Shown: positions 18,895 through 29,903 of the stretch, piece after piece | Position numbering within the stretch: position 1 is the first letter of the stretch | Layout of the letters: each line of letters starts with the position of its first letter | NCBI RefSeq assembly: GCF_014773545.1 | Contig: NZ_SDDV01000011.1 | Span: 1 to 63,742 of the forward strand | Length of the DNA stretch: 63,742 nt | Reading direction: 5' to 3' | Source of the DNA: Hydrogenophaga sp. | GTDB lineage: Bacteria > Pseudomonadota > Gammaproteobacteria > Burkholderiales > Burkholderiaceae_C | Made by a program: the position numbers and the translations under genes | Notes under the pieces: model-generated | Databases searched by the model: none | What the model was told of the DNA's origin: nothing | The model's input: the letters and a program-made list of their open reading frames with translations, nothing else

Positions 18895-20022
18895 ATGCCC
18901 GCCGCCACCGCACCGCACCGCACCCCGCCTCTGACCTGGGACGTGTTCTGCCACGTCGTCGACAACCTGGGCGACATCGGTGTCTGCTGGCGCTTGTGCG
19001 CCGACCTGGCGGCGCGTGGGCAGCGTGTGCGGCTGTGGATCGACGAACCCGGCGCCTTGCGCTGGATGGCGCCCGGCGCGCTCGAGGGCCGCGTTCACGG
19101 CGTGCGCGTGCTGCCCTGGACCACGCCGCTGGCGCCGGGCCTGTTGGCGCAACTTCCGCTGGCCGATGTCTGGATCGAGACCTTCGGCTGCCACCCGCCG
19201 CCACAGGCACGGGAACACTGGGCCGCCGCGCTCGCTGCTGGCGAGCGGCATCCGGTCTGGATCAACCTCGAATACATGAGCGCGCAGCCGTATGTGGAGC
19301 GCTCGCATGGCCTGCCCTCGCTGGTGTCCAGCGGGCCGCTGCGCGGCGTGGGCAAGTGGTTTTTCTACCCTGGTTTCAGCGCCTCTACCGGCGGGCTGCT
19401 GCGCGAGCCTGATCTGCCGGTGCGGCAGGCTGCCTTCGACGCCGCTGCCTGGCTGGCGTCGAAGGGCCTGCCGAACGCCAAGCGGCCACGCGCCAGCCTG
19501 TTCTGCTACGAGCCCGTCGCCCTGCCCGCTGTGCTGCAACAGGCTGGCGCAGACACTGCCAGCGACTGGCTGGTCACCGCCGGTCGCGCGGGCGACGCCG
19601 TCGGCGCCGCCCAGGCGCAGGGGCTGGACACAGGCCATGCCCGCCTGCACCGCTTGCCGCGCCTGACGCAGCGCGACTACGACCACCTGCTCTGGGCCTG
19701 CGAGCTGAATTTCGTGCGCGGCGAAGACTCGCTGGTGCGCGCGCTCTGGGCCGGCCAGCCCCTGGTCTGGCAGATCTACCCGCAGCACGACGACGCGCAC
19801 CACGCCAAGCTCGAAGCCTTCCTGGACTGGCTGCGGGCGCCGGCCTCGCTGCGGGCGTTTCACCGGGCCTGGAACGGCATGGAGCTGCTGGCTGACCCGA
19901 TCTGGCCCGGCTGGACGGTGCTGGAGAGCTGGCGCGCCTGCGTGCAGGCGGCGCGTGCGCGCCTGCTGGCGCAGCCCGACCTGGTCAGCCAGTTGCTTCA
20001 ATTCGTCGCCGAGAAGCGGTAG
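18895..20022 (+). CDS. earP: EF-P arginine rhamnosyltransferase EarP
   Basis: Transfers rhamnose from dTDP-rhamnose to a conserved arginine of elongation factor P, which activates EF-P for translating polyproline stretches. The 375-residue protein has the GT-B family motif DNLGDIGVCWRL (Asp23 and Asp27 correspond to residues reported essential in Pseudomonas EarP) and RGEDSLVRALWAG near the C terminus. It lies 147 bases upstream of efp and in the same direction, the classical arrangement. Start ATG at 18895. A few N-terminal residues before DVFCHVVDN are variable. Confidence 0.94.
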   Translation: MPAATAPHRTPPLTWDVFCHVVDNLGDIGVCWRLCADLAARGQRVRLWIDEPGALRWMAPGALEGRVHGVRVLPWTTPLAPGLLAQLPLADVWIETFGCHPPPQAREHWAAALAAGERHPVWINLEYMSAQPYVERSHGLPSLVSSGPLRGVGKWFFYPGFSASTGGLLREPDLPVRQAAFDAAAWLASKGLPNAKRPRASLFCYEPVALPAVLQQAGADTASDWLVTAGRAGDAVGAAQAQGLDTGHARLHRLPRLTQRDYDHLLWACELNFVRGEDSLVRALWAGQPLVWQIYPQHDDAHHAKLEAFLDWLRAPASLRAFHRAWNGMELLADPIWPGWTVLESWRACVQAARARLLAQPDLVSQLLQFVAEKR

Positions 20023-20169
20023 AATGCAAGGTTTTGCAGTAAGCTGCTGCGGATACAGCAGCGCGGCCTGCCCGCCATCTGCATCGCCGCGCAGATCGCA
20101 ACCACCCCCAGATTGCGGGCGCGCTTCCAAACGCCCCAGCAACAAGCGGCCAACCCCCTTGGAATTTTT

Positions 20170-20724
20170 ATGAAAATCGCTCAAGAACTGCGCGCCGGCA
20201 ACGTCATCATGCACGGCAAAGATCCCATGATCGTCTTGAAAACCGAGTACAGCCGCGGCGGCCGCGGCGCTGCCACGGTGCGCCTCAAGCTCAAAGCCCT
20301 GCTCAACAACATGGCAACCGAAGTGGTCTGCAAGGCCGACGACAAAATGGAGCAAATCATTCTGGACAAAAAGGAGTGCACCTACTCGTACTTTGCCGAC
20401 CCGATGTACGTCTGCATGGACGCCGACTACAACCAGTACGAAGTCGAGGCCGAGAACATGGGCGACGCACTCAACTACTTGGAAGACGGCATGGCGGTCG
20501 AGGTGGTGTTTTACGACGGCAAAGCCATCTCGGTTGAACTGCCTACCAGCGTCGAGCGCTTGGTCAGTTGGACCGAACCCGCCGTCAAGGGCGATACCTC
20601 GGGCAAGGTGCTCAAGCCCGCCAAGATCGCCACCGGCTTTGAAGTCGCCGTGCCGCTGTTTGTGGCGCAGGACGACAAGATCGAAATCGACACCCGCACC
20701 GGTGAGTACCGCCGCCGGGTCTGA
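20170..20724 (+). CDS. efp: Translation elongation factor P
   Basis: Relieves ribosome stalling at consecutive prolines. The 184-residue, three-domain protein has Arg32 in the loop YSRGGRGAA, the site modified by EarP; Lys-type EF-P would have lysine here. Typical features: [19 protein letters not shown], the KRTGEY-like end ([10 protein letters not shown]). ATG at 20170. Downstream lies the 39-base tandem repeat, so no further operon member follows closely. Confidence 0.96.
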   Translation: MKIAQELRAGNVIMHGKDPMIVLKTEYSRGGRGAATVRLKLKALLNNMATEVVCKADDKMEQIILDKKECTYSYFADPMYVCMDADYNQYEVEAENMGDALNYLEDGMAVEVVFYDGKAISVELPTSVERLVSWTEPAVKGDTSGKVLKPAKIATGFEVAVPLFVAQDDKIEIDTRTGEYRRRV

Positions 20725-20766
20725 TTGACGCTGGCGCGCCACAGCATCAAATCAACCGTTCGCCCT

Positions 20767-20895
20767 GAGCTCCGTTCATCCTGAGCCTGTCGAAGGGTCT
20801 GTCCTGAGCTCCGTTCATCCTGAGCCTGTCGAAGGGTCTGTCCTGAGCTCCGTTCATCCTGAGCCTGTCGAAGGGGTCGAAGGGCCTGTCCTGAG
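20767..20895. repeat. Three tandem copies of a 39-base repeat (family B type)
   Basis: Units starting at 20767, 20806 and 20845 share GAGCTCCGTTCATCCTGAGC then CTGTCGAAGGGTCTGTCCT. The period is exactly 39; the third copy is slightly altered with an extra GGTCGA. The core CTGAGCCTGTCGAAG is the reverse complement of the dispersed family B repeat near 620-780. The unit contains no spacer-like diversity, so it is not a CRISPR array. It lies between efp and the LOG-family gene. Confidence 0.85.
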
Positions 20896-20985
20896 CGGAA
20901 CTCAAGACGGCACCGGACCGGATCGACAGATGCATGAATGCCCGCTTGAAGCAACTGCTGCCAGCCCGCCTGGCGTGAGGTCCCA

Positions 20986-21858
20986 ATGAATCCTGCCCAT
21001 CACTTGAGTGAACGGCGCCTGGCCGATGCCTGGGCCGAGCTGCAAGCCCAGGCCGACAACGGCAAGACCTTGCAGGCCGACGCGCACCGACTGGCCTTTG
21101 CCGACCCGGAATTCTTGCTGCGGCGCGAGACGCGCGGCATCCGTTTGCAACTCGAAATGCTCAAGCCCGACCTGGCGCAACAGGAGCTGGGGGTTGAAAA
21201 CACCGTGGTGGTGTTTGGCAGCGCGCGCTTTCGCGAGCGCGCCGTCGCGCAGGAGCGGCTGGAGCAGGCCCAAGCCAGCGGCGACGCGCGCGCGCTGGCG
21301 CAGGCGCGCGCGCTGCTCAACAACGCGCGCTACTACGAGCAGGCACGCGAATTCGCCCGCACCGTGGCGCGCTACAGCGCGCATTGCCCGAAGGAAGACC
21401 AGCTCTTCATCTGCACCGGCGGCGGCCCCGGCATCATGGAAGCGGCCAACCGCGGCGCACACGACGAGGGCGCGCTCAACGTCGGGCTGAACATTGCGCT
21501 GCCGCACGAGCAGGCCGGCAACGCCTATATCTCGCCCGAGCTGAGCTTCAAGTTCCACTACTTCGCGTTGCGCAAAATGCACTTCATGATGCGCGCCAAG
21601 GCGCTGGTGGCGTTTCCGGGCGGCTTTGGCACGCTGGACGAGTTGTTCGAGGTCATCACGCTGGTGCAATGCCAAAAGGCCAAGCCGGTGCCTATCGTGC
21701 TGTTTGGCTCGGACTACTGGAAGCGTTTGCTCAAACTCGAGGTGCTGGTGGAAGAAGGCGCGATATCGCCCGAAGACCTGGAGCTGTTCGAATACGTCGA
21801 TACCCCGGCAGCAGCCTGGCAACACATCGTGCGCTTTTACGACCTGCCAGCGGACTGA
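20986..21858 (+). CDS. LOG-family (TIGR00730-type) nucleotide-processing protein
   Basis: Rossmann-fold protein of the LOG/PpnN superfamily, which hydrolyses nucleoside 5'-monophosphates to base plus ribose 5-phosphate. The 290-residue protein carries the diagnostic GGGPGIMEAANRGAHD and PGGFGTLDELFE motifs. It has an N-terminal helical extension of about 70 residues before the TVVVFGSARF strand, as in the longer type. Substrate specificity and whether it makes a cytokinin-like base are not predictable. Convergent with mrpG, 35 bases apart. Confidence 0.9.
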   Translation: MNPAHHLSERRLADAWAELQAQADNGKTLQADAHRLAFADPEFLLRRETRGIRLQLEMLKPDLAQQELGVENTVVVFGSARFRERAVAQERLEQAQASGDARALAQARALLNNARYYEQAREFARTVARYSAHCPKEDQLFICTGGGPGIMEAANRGAHDEGALNVGLNIALPHEQAGNAYISPELSFKFHYFALRKMHFMMRAKALVAFPGGFGTLDELFEVITLVQCQKAKPVPIVLFGSDYWKRLLKLEVLVEEGAISPEDLELFEYVDTPAAAWQHIVRFYDLPAD

Positions 21859-21893
21859 ACGGACGACCGCCGAGAACGCGCGGCGGCACCGAA

Positions 21894-22250
21894 TCAGCGC
21901 CGGCCTGCTTTTTCCGCCGCCTCTTGCGCCGCCTGTGTGCTCAGCAGCGGCGCGCTCTCGATGGCGCGCTGGTGCGCCGCCGACTCGCGCACCGCCGCGC
22001 GCGCCAGCAGGTGCGATGCCACCGGCAGCGTGAAGAGCAAAAAGCCAATGATCAGCAGCAGGCGCCGCGTCCATTGCGGGTCGGCCATGGCCAGCATGGC
22101 ACCCAGGCACAACACCGCCAACGCCAGCGTGCCGGCCTTGGTGGCAGCGTGCTGACGCGCCAGCGCGTCGGGCAGCTTGTGCACGCCCCAGGCGGCAATC
22201 ACCAGCAGCAGCGCAGCCAGCACGATCAAGACAGCAGCCAACACATTCAT
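21894..22250 (-). CDS. mrpG: Mrp antiporter subunit G
   Basis: Small membrane subunit of the Mrp (Mnh) monovalent cation/proton antiporter, last gene of the operon. The 118-residue protein has three hydrophobic segments in its first 85 residues (LAAVLIVLAALLLVIAAWGV; LALAVLCLGAMLAM; LLLIIGFLLFTLPVASHLLA) and a soluble Ala-rich tail. Start ATG at 22250 overlaps the end of mrpF by four bases. Essential for activity in characterised systems. Confidence 0.88.
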   Translation of the reverse strand: MNVLAAVLIVLAALLLVIAAWGVHKLPDALARQHAATKAGTLALAVLCLGAMLAMADPQWTRRLLLIIGFLLFTLPVASHLLARAAVRESAAHQRAIESAPLLSTQAAQEAAEKAGRR

Positions 22251-22534
22251 GGTTTTTTCTCCGTGTGCTTGACCGCTGCCGAACGCTCGACCAGGCGCGC
22301 CCAGCCAACGGTGCCGACGAAGCCGACCAGCGCCAGCCCGATCGCCACGTCCAGAAACACCGTGCGCGCCGTCAGCAGCGAGGCGGCCACGGCGAGCGCC
22401 ACACCGGCAGCCAGAAAAATATCCAGTGCGACGATGCGGTCGGCGTCGGTCGGGCCGCGCACGATGCGCACAGTGGCCAGCGCCAGCGCCAGCAGCGCGC
22501 CCAGCACCATCAGCACCGATGCGGCCTGAATCAT
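22247..22534 (-). CDS. mrpF: Mrp antiporter subunit F
   Basis: A 95-residue, three-helix membrane subunit of the Mrp complex. It shows the family core RIVRGPTDADRIVALD after the first helix, and FLDVAIGLALVGFVGTV in the third helix. It overlaps both mrpE and mrpG by four bases, so expression should be coupled. Confidence 0.9.
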   Translation of the reverse strand: MIQAASVLMVLGALLALALATVRIVRGPTDADRIVALDIFLAAGVALAVAASLLTARTVFLDVAIGLALVGFVGTVGWARLVERSAAVKHTEKKP

Positions 22535-22881
22535 GAGCGAACTCCAAACAAAACCACCAGACTGGACTCGAAGTCGCGTTCGATGCCTTCGATCATGCCG
22601 GGCAGGTCGCTGCCGTCGAGCACGTGCAGCAGCAACTCGTGGTGCTCCATGTCGATGTCTAGCGTCGTGGTGCCGGGTGTGAGCGTGATCATGCAGCCCA
22701 GAATGGCCGCGCCCTGCTCGTTCATGGGGGCAAAGCGCAGCCGCACGAACACGCCGGCGGCAGATGGACCGGTGCCAAAGCTGTTGCGCAAAATCACTTT
22801 GACGGTCTGAATGCCCGAGAGCACGACGGCGAGCAAAAAACGCAGCAGCAACTCGACGAAAGCGATTGCTTTTTTCATCAT
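22531..22881 (-). CDS. mrpE: Mrp antiporter subunit E
   Basis: A 116-residue membrane-associated subunit of the Mrp complex. It has one hydrophobic helix near the N terminus (LLRFLLAVVLSGIQTVKVIL) and the family motif ITLTPGTTTLDID followed by HHELLLHVLDG. The N-terminal ATGATG gives two possible starts (22881, 22878). It starts one base beyond the mrpD stop region and overlaps mrpF by four bases. It is shorter than the about 160-residue Bacillus homologue, lacking an N-terminal helix. Confidence 0.87.
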   Translation of the reverse strand: MMKKAIAFVELLLRFLLAVVLSGIQTVKVILRNSFGTGPSAAGVFVRLRFAPMNEQGAAILGCMITLTPGTTTLDIDMEHHELLLHVLDGSDLPGMIEGIERDFESSLVVLFGVRS

Positions 22882-22882
22882 C

Positions 22883-24337
22883 TCATTGCGCTCCCAGGGT
22901 TTGCGCCGCGGCTTGCGCATAGGCCGCCAAGGGCTGCGGGTTCAGGCTGATCCACAGGATAACCAGAACCAGACCGACCGTAGCGACCCAGGCTGGGGCC
23001 AGGCGTGTCTTGCTGGGCAGGCGCCAGTTGGCGTCGGGGTGCGGTTTCCAGAACGCTTCGAGCCAGATCTTCATCATCGAATACAGGGTCAAGGCGCTGA
23101 CCAGCAGGGCGACCACGGCCCAGACCACGCGACCCTGTGCAAGCGCTTCCTGCAAGATCATCAGCTTGGCCCAAAAGCCAGAAAATGGCGGAATACCGAC
23201 CAGCGACAGCGCCGAGATCGCAAACAGCAGCGCCAGCGCCGGATGCGCCAGGTACAAGCCGCCAATTTTGCGCAGATCGTAGCTGCCGCTGTAGCGCCAG
23301 ATCAGCGCGGCGATCAAGAGCAGATTGGCCTTCGCCAGGATGATGTGGATGGTGTAGAACAGCGTGGCGGCGTTGCCGGCCTGGCTGGCCAGCGCAATGC
23401 CGAGCAAGAGATAGCCGATCTGGCTGACGATGTGAAACGCCAGAATGCGCCGCATGTCCCAGTGGTAGGCCGCGCCGAGCACGCCAATCAGCATGGTCGC
23501 AGCGGCAATCCAGCCCAGCGCCTCCATCAACAGCTCAGGAGCCGGCGCAAACACATCGCCGGCGGTGCGCAGCACCGCGTAGACGCCGACCTTGGTCAGC
23601 AAACCGGCAAACAAAGCCAGCACCGGAGCTGGCAAAGTGTGGTAAGACGCGGGCAACCAGACAAAGAGCGGAAAGGCGCCCGCCTTGAGCAAAAAGGCGA
23701 TCAGCAGCGTGCCAAGCACCAGGGTCAAAAGCGCTGGCGTCAGGCCCGGCGCTGCCTGCGCCAGGGCGTCAAAGTTGAGGTGGCCGGTGGCCGCGTAGAC
23801 CATGCCCACCGCCATCAGCAGCAGCAGCGTGCCCAGCATATTGAGCACCAGGTACTTGAAGGTGCCGTCAAGCTGATCGAGCCGTCCGCCCATGGCGAAC
23901 AAACCCAAGGAGCAGATCAGCATGATCTCGAACCAGACGTAGAGATTGAACAGGTCGGCGGTGACAAATGAACCCGCCACGCCAGCGAGCAGTCCGTGCA
24001 GCAGCGGCAGCAGCAGCGGGTGCTGGTTGCCGGTGTCGGCGTCGCTGAGCAGAAACAGCAGCGATGCCAGCCACATCAGCGCGGTGATGAGCACCAGCGA
24101 GGCACCCAGCCGGTCGATGCGGAATTCGATGCCAAAGGGCGCCGGCCAGTCGCCAAAAGCGCTGCGCAGGTCGGCACCGGCTCCCGCTTGCTGCACCAGC
24201 ACCAGCGCGCAGGCGAGAAACGCCAGCACGCCGACGAAGCTGAAGGTTTTTTGCAAGCCAGGCTGGTTGCGACTGAAGGTGGTCAGCAGCACCGTCGCCA
24301 GCGGAATCAGCACAGGGGCGGCTACCAGTGCGCTCAT
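22883..24337 (-). CDS. mrpD: Mrp antiporter subunit D (NuoN/NuoM-like)
   Basis: Large membrane subunit of 484 residues, related to the proton-pumping subunits of complex I (NuoM/NuoN). About 14 hydrophobic segments; conserved elements include WFEIMLICSLGLFAMGG, the lysine-containing helices (FLLKAGAFPLFVWLPASY, TKVGVYAVLRT) and FHIVSQIGYLLLG. It carries part of the ion path in the antiporter together with MrpA. It is separated from mrpC by 58 bases, the only gap in the operon. Confidence 0.93.
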   Translation of the reverse strand: MSALVAAPVLIPLATVLLTTFSRNQPGLQKTFSFVGVLAFLACALVLVQQAGAGADLRSAFGDWPAPFGIEFRIDRLGASLVLITALMWLASLLFLLSDADTGNQHPLLLPLLHGLLAGVAGSFVTADLFNLYVWFEIMLICSLGLFAMGGRLDQLDGTFKYLVLNMLGTLLLLMAVGMVYAATGHLNFDALAQAAPGLTPALLTLVLGTLLIAFLLKAGAFPLFVWLPASYHTLPAPVLALFAGLLTKVGVYAVLRTAGDVFAPAPELLMEALGWIAAATMLIGVLGAAYHWDMRRILAFHIVSQIGYLLLGIALASQAGNAATLFYTIHIILAKANLLLIAALIWRYSGSYDLRKIGGLYLAHPALALLFAISALSLVGIPPFSGFWAKLMILQEALAQGRVVWAVVALLVSALTLYSMMKIWLEAFWKPHPDANWRLPSKTRLAPAWVATVGLVLVILWISLNPQPLAAYAQAAAQTLGAQ

Positions 24338-24395
24338 TCAGCAATCTCCGGGCCGCGCAGGGCGTTGCACAGCGGGTGGGGGGGCGGCGCAGCGA

Positions 24396-24824
24396 TCATC
24401 GACGGCTTTCGGTGTCAAAACCGGGGTGCAGCGGATCGAGCGCCGCTTCGGTTACGGGCGGCTTGAGCGGGTCGGTGGGCAGCGGTTCGGCGTAGCGCAG
24501 TTGCTCGGCGTCGTCCGAGCCGGACAGTTGAATCAGACGCAAGGCCAGCACCAGGGCAAAGCAAAGCAGAGCAAACCCGATCACGATGGCGGTCAAGACC
24601 AGCGCCTGCGGCAAGGCGTTGGCGGCTTCACCCAGAGCCTGCTGTCCGATGGGCACCACCGCCGGGTGGGCCGATTGCAGCCGGCCTGAAGCCAGCAGCA
24701 CCAGGTTGGCGGCCGCGCCCAGCACCGACAGACCGAGCACGCAACGGAACAGGTCGCGCGAGAGCACCAGGTAAACCCCGGCGCCGACACTCACAAAAAC
24801 CGTCAAGGCCAGCACCCAGATCAT
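24396..24824 (-). CDS. mrpC: Mrp antiporter subunit C (NuoK-like)
   Basis: A 142-residue, three-helix membrane subunit homologous to NuoK, with LFRCVLGLSVLGAAANLVLL and ALVLTAIVIGFALLCFALVL. The C terminus beyond the third helix is a soluble tail rich in Pro and Glu (PLPTDPLKPPVTEA). Its start at 24824 overlaps the end of mrpB by four bases. Confidence 0.9.
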   Translation of the reverse strand: MIWVLALTVFVSVGAGVYLVLSRDLFRCVLGLSVLGAAANLVLLASGRLQSAHPAVVPIGQQALGEAANALPQALVLTAIVIGFALLCFALVLALRLIQLSGSDDAEQLRYAEPLPTDPLKPPVTEAALDPLHPGFDTESRR

Positions 24825-25278
24825 GGCTTTTCCTCCTGCGCCGGACTGGCATCCAGGTCGTCGAGACCGAGCAAGGCGATGGCATAGCCGGCCAGCGCGC
24901 CCCAGACGCACAGGTAAACACCCAAATCGAACAGCATCACGGTCGATACCTTGAGGTCGGTAAAGCCCAGCGGCAGGCTGCCCCAGAAGTGGGTCAGGAA
25001 AGCGGACGAATGCCACAGCGCCGGCAGGCCCGACAAGGTGGCCAGCGCCAGGCCAGCGGCGGTCAGGCGCAACGGGTCGCCCAGCAGCAAGCGCCGGCTG
25101 GCGGCGGCGCCGCCATGCGCGACCGCCCACAGCACCGAAGCACTGACGGCCAGCAAGCCGCCAATGAAGCCGCCGCCGGGTTCGTTGTGGCCGGTCAGGA
25201 GCACCCAAACCGAGGCCGCCAGGATGACCGCGTACAGGGGGCCGGCGACCACCTCCAGCATCACCAGTCGCGCGCGCA

Positions 25279-25282
<4 letters not shown>
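24821..25282 (-). CDS. mrpB: Mrp antiporter subunit B
   Basis: A 153-residue, four-helix membrane subunit (MnhB). Family core: LLTGHNEPGGGFIGGLLA, GDPLRLTAAGLALA, and the LKVSTVMLFDLGVYLCVWGA helix. The ATG at 25282 overlaps the end of mrpA by four bases; a second Met codon follows. It ends in DDLDASPAQEEKP. Confidence 0.91.
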
Positions 25283-27585
<2,303 letters not shown>

Positions 27586-28116
27586 GAAAATGAAAATGGG
27601 TCGTGTGCGAGGCCGGAAATTGAATCGGTCACGCGCCAAATGGCTTAGGGCGACACAAAATTCACGCCCAACGCCCAATCGGCAGGTGATCATAATCGAC
27701 TCGCGCCGCCGCCCCCCGGGGGCCTTGTCCAACGTGGTGTGAGCCTGAACGGGGCGCGTTTCCAACGAGGAATGAGCCTGAGGACGGGGATGTAGGGTCG
27801 AATCGGGGCGAGTTGATCATCACAAGGATGGTGATCGACATGGACTAGATGTCAAGTTCCGCCCGTTCCGATGGGGCCGAACGTTTGAGCTGAGCGAACG
27901 GTTACCCTGTGCAAGAGGTAACTCATGCGTAGCGCCGTAGGATCCCCTGCCATCAGGCGGGGGAGGATGTCAAACGCGGTTGAAGCGCCGCAGATTTTCC
28001 ACCAGACCACGGTCTGGGTTGCCCATGCGAGCATCAGACCCCGGTACAACGCTTTTGCGAGCTGCAGCGCGCAGCACCAGGTTCAATGCGCTGCAACGAA
28101 TCCAGCCGCACGGCTC
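27586..28116. other. 531-base intergenic region without a recognised gene
   Basis: Between two minus-strand genes, mrpA and the FMN-binding glutamate-synthase-like gene; should hold the promoter of mrpA. It contains an imperfect direct repeat: CCAACGTGGTGTGAGCCTGA (27729-27748) and CCAACGAGGAATGAGCCTGA (27762-27781). A frame of 65 codons on the minus strand (27852-28049) has no recognisable homology and no convincing start. The stretch between 27840 and 28080 looks different in texture and could be debris of a mobile element. Confidence 0.4.
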
Positions 28117-29736
28117 TCACGCCAGCCCAAAGCGATCCGCGCGCGCCAGCGCCCAGTAGGTATCGAACACCGGGTGCTGCACCTGTGCGCCGCTGAGCAA
28201 GGCGCCCGGCGCGACGCTGGGCAGCAATTGCGCCAGCAGACGCACCTCGTTTTCGTTCACACGGCGCACGATGTGCCGCGCACTGATCTCACACGGGTGC
28301 TGCAAGCCACTGGCCTGCACCAGCTCCTGCAAGGCTTTGAGTGTTTGCTGGTGGTAATTGAATACGCGCTCGGACTTGTCGGACACCACCAGCGCCTGCT
28401 GGCGCAGCGGGTCTTGCGTGGCCACCCCGGTCGGGCAGGCGCCGGTGTGGCAGGTCTGGGCCTGAATGCAGCCCAGTGCGAACATGAAGCCACGCGCGCT
28501 GTTGCACCAGTCGGCGCCGACGGCGAAGGCGCGTGCCAGGTCGAACGCGCTGACCACCTTGCCGGCCGCACCGAGCTTGATGCAGTCGCGCAGATTCACC
28601 CCCACCAAGGTGTTGTGTACCAGGCGCAGCCCTTCTTGCAGCGGGACGCCGACATGGTCGGTAAATTCCAGCGGCGCCGCTCCGGTGCCGCCCTCGCTGC
28701 CGTCAACGACGATGAAGTCGGGTGTGATGCCGGTCTCCAGCATCGCTTTGACGATGGCAAACCATTCCCAGGGGTGGCCGACGCAGAATTTGAACCCGGT
28801 CGGTTTGCCGCCCGAGAGTTCGCGCAGACGGGCGACGAAATGCAGCAACTCCATCGGCGTGGCAAAAGCGCTGTGGGCAGCGGGCGAAACACAATCGACC
28901 CCCATACGCACACCGCGCGCAGCGGCGATCTCGGGCGTGACCTTGGCCGCCGGCAACACGCCGCCATGCCCCGGCTTGGCGCCCTGGCTGAGCTTGATCT
29001 CGATCATCTTGACCTGGGGTTCGAGCGCATTGGCCTTGAACTTGTCCTCGTTGAAGCGGCCCGCAGCGTCGCGGCAGCCGAAGTAGCCAGAACCGATTTC
29101 CCAGATCAAATCACCACCGTGCAGCCGGTGCCAAGCCGAGATCGAACCCTCGCCGGTGTCGTGCGCAAAACCGCCGCGCCTAGCACCAGCGTTGAGCGCC
29201 TGGATGGCATGGGCCGAGAGCGCGCCAAAACTCATGGCTGAAATGTTGAAGACGCTGGCGTCATAGGGTTGGCGACAGAGCGGCCCGCCGATGGTGAGGC
29301 GAAAGTCGCTTGAGGCCAGGGTGCTGGGCAGCAATGAGTGGTTGATCCACTCGAAGCCGTTGGCGGTCACGTCGAGCTGGGTGCCAAACGGCCGTTTGTC
29401 GGTCTCGCCCTTGGCGCGCGCGTAAACCAGGCTGCGCTGGCTGCGAGAAAACGGCGCCTCGTCGGTGTCGCCCTCCAGAAAATACTGGCGAATTTCAGGC
29501 CGGATTTTCTCCAGCATGTAGCGCAAGTGGCCGAGCACCGGGTAATTGCGCCGCAACGCACTTTTGCTCTGGCGCAAATCCCACAAGCCAAGCGCACTCA
29601 GGCTGGCAAACAGCAGAAAGAAAAAACCTCCGACGCCAAAGCCGATCCAGGCAAACAGGCTCAGCAAAGCCGCCAGCACGCACAGGACAAGAGCGGTGTA
29701 GCGCACCGGGTAAATGGCGTCGAGCCGATCAAGCAT
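28117..29736 (-). CDS. Membrane-anchored FMN-binding glutamate-synthase-like protein
   Basis: A 539-residue protein made of two N-terminal hydrophobic segments (residues about 11-50, including CVLAALLSLFAWIGFGVGGFF) and a domain homologous to the FMN-binding central domain of glutamate synthase. It retains VDGSEGGTGAAPLEFTDHVG and a three-Cys motif (CIQAQTCHTGACPTGVATQ) that in glutamate synthase binds a [3Fe-4S] cluster. Amidotransferase and NADPH subunits are lacking. Proteins of this stand-alone family are poorly characterised; an FMN oxidoreductase role with an unknown acceptor is inferred. Start ATG at 29736. Its promoter lies against that of the small plus-strand gene at 29802. Confidence 0.85.
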   Translation of the reverse strand: MLDRLDAIYPVRYTALVLCVLAALLSLFAWIGFGVGGFFFLLFASLSALGLWDLRQSKSALRRNYPVLGHLRYMLEKIRPEIRQYFLEGDTDEAPFSRSQRSLVYARAKGETDKRPFGTQLDVTANGFEWINHSLLPSTLASSDFRLTIGGPLCRQPYDASVFNISAMSFGALSAHAIQALNAGARRGGFAHDTGEGSISAWHRLHGGDLIWEIGSGYFGCRDAAGRFNEDKFKANALEPQVKMIEIKLSQGAKPGHGGVLPAAKVTPEIAAARGVRMGVDCVSPAAHSAFATPMELLHFVARLRELSGGKPTGFKFCVGHPWEWFAIVKAMLETGITPDFIVVDGSEGGTGAAPLEFTDHVGVPLQEGLRLVHNTLVGVNLRDCIKLGAAGKVVSAFDLARAFAVGADWCNSARGFMFALGCIQAQTCHTGACPTGVATQDPLRQQALVVSDKSERVFNYHQQTLKALQELVQASGLQHPCEISARHIVRRVNENEVRLLAQLLPSVAPGALLSGAQVQHPVFDTYWALARADRFGLA

Positions 29737-29801
29737 GGTGTCTTTCTGAAGTGCAGCAAGGCTACACTGGGTCGCATCATAAAACCCAACCGAGTCATTC
29801 C

Positions 29802-29903
29802 ATGAATACGCTTGACTTGACTGCGCCGGCGTCGCCCTTGAGCAGCGACGACTGTGCCGAGATCGAAGACCAGCTCGACGAGCTGCGCACGCGCAACGAA
29901 TGA
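29802..29903 (+). CDS. 33-codon acidic leader ORF coupled to the esterase gene
   Basis: Starts at ATG 29802 and ends in TGA 29901-29903; the next gene's ATG (29900-29902) overlaps this stop in ATGA. The peptide has a Thr/Leu/Ala-rich start followed by a helical charged stretch, SSDDCAEIEDQLDELRTRNE. The helix recalls the start of UPF0149/YecA-type proteins, which would make it a relic, but it could also be a genuine small protein or a leader controlling the esterase. I have no functional assignment. Confidence 0.45.
   Translation: MNTLDLTAPASPLSSDDCAEIEDQLDELRTRNE

Noticed and set aside
20767..20895. CRISPR-like array of three repeats
   Set aside because: The repeats are directly joined with identical interior, no variable spacers and no cas genes.
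27852..28049. 65-codon frame in the mrpA upstream region
   Set aside because: No recognisable family, no ribosome-binding site, and unusual composition; kept only as an unassigned region.
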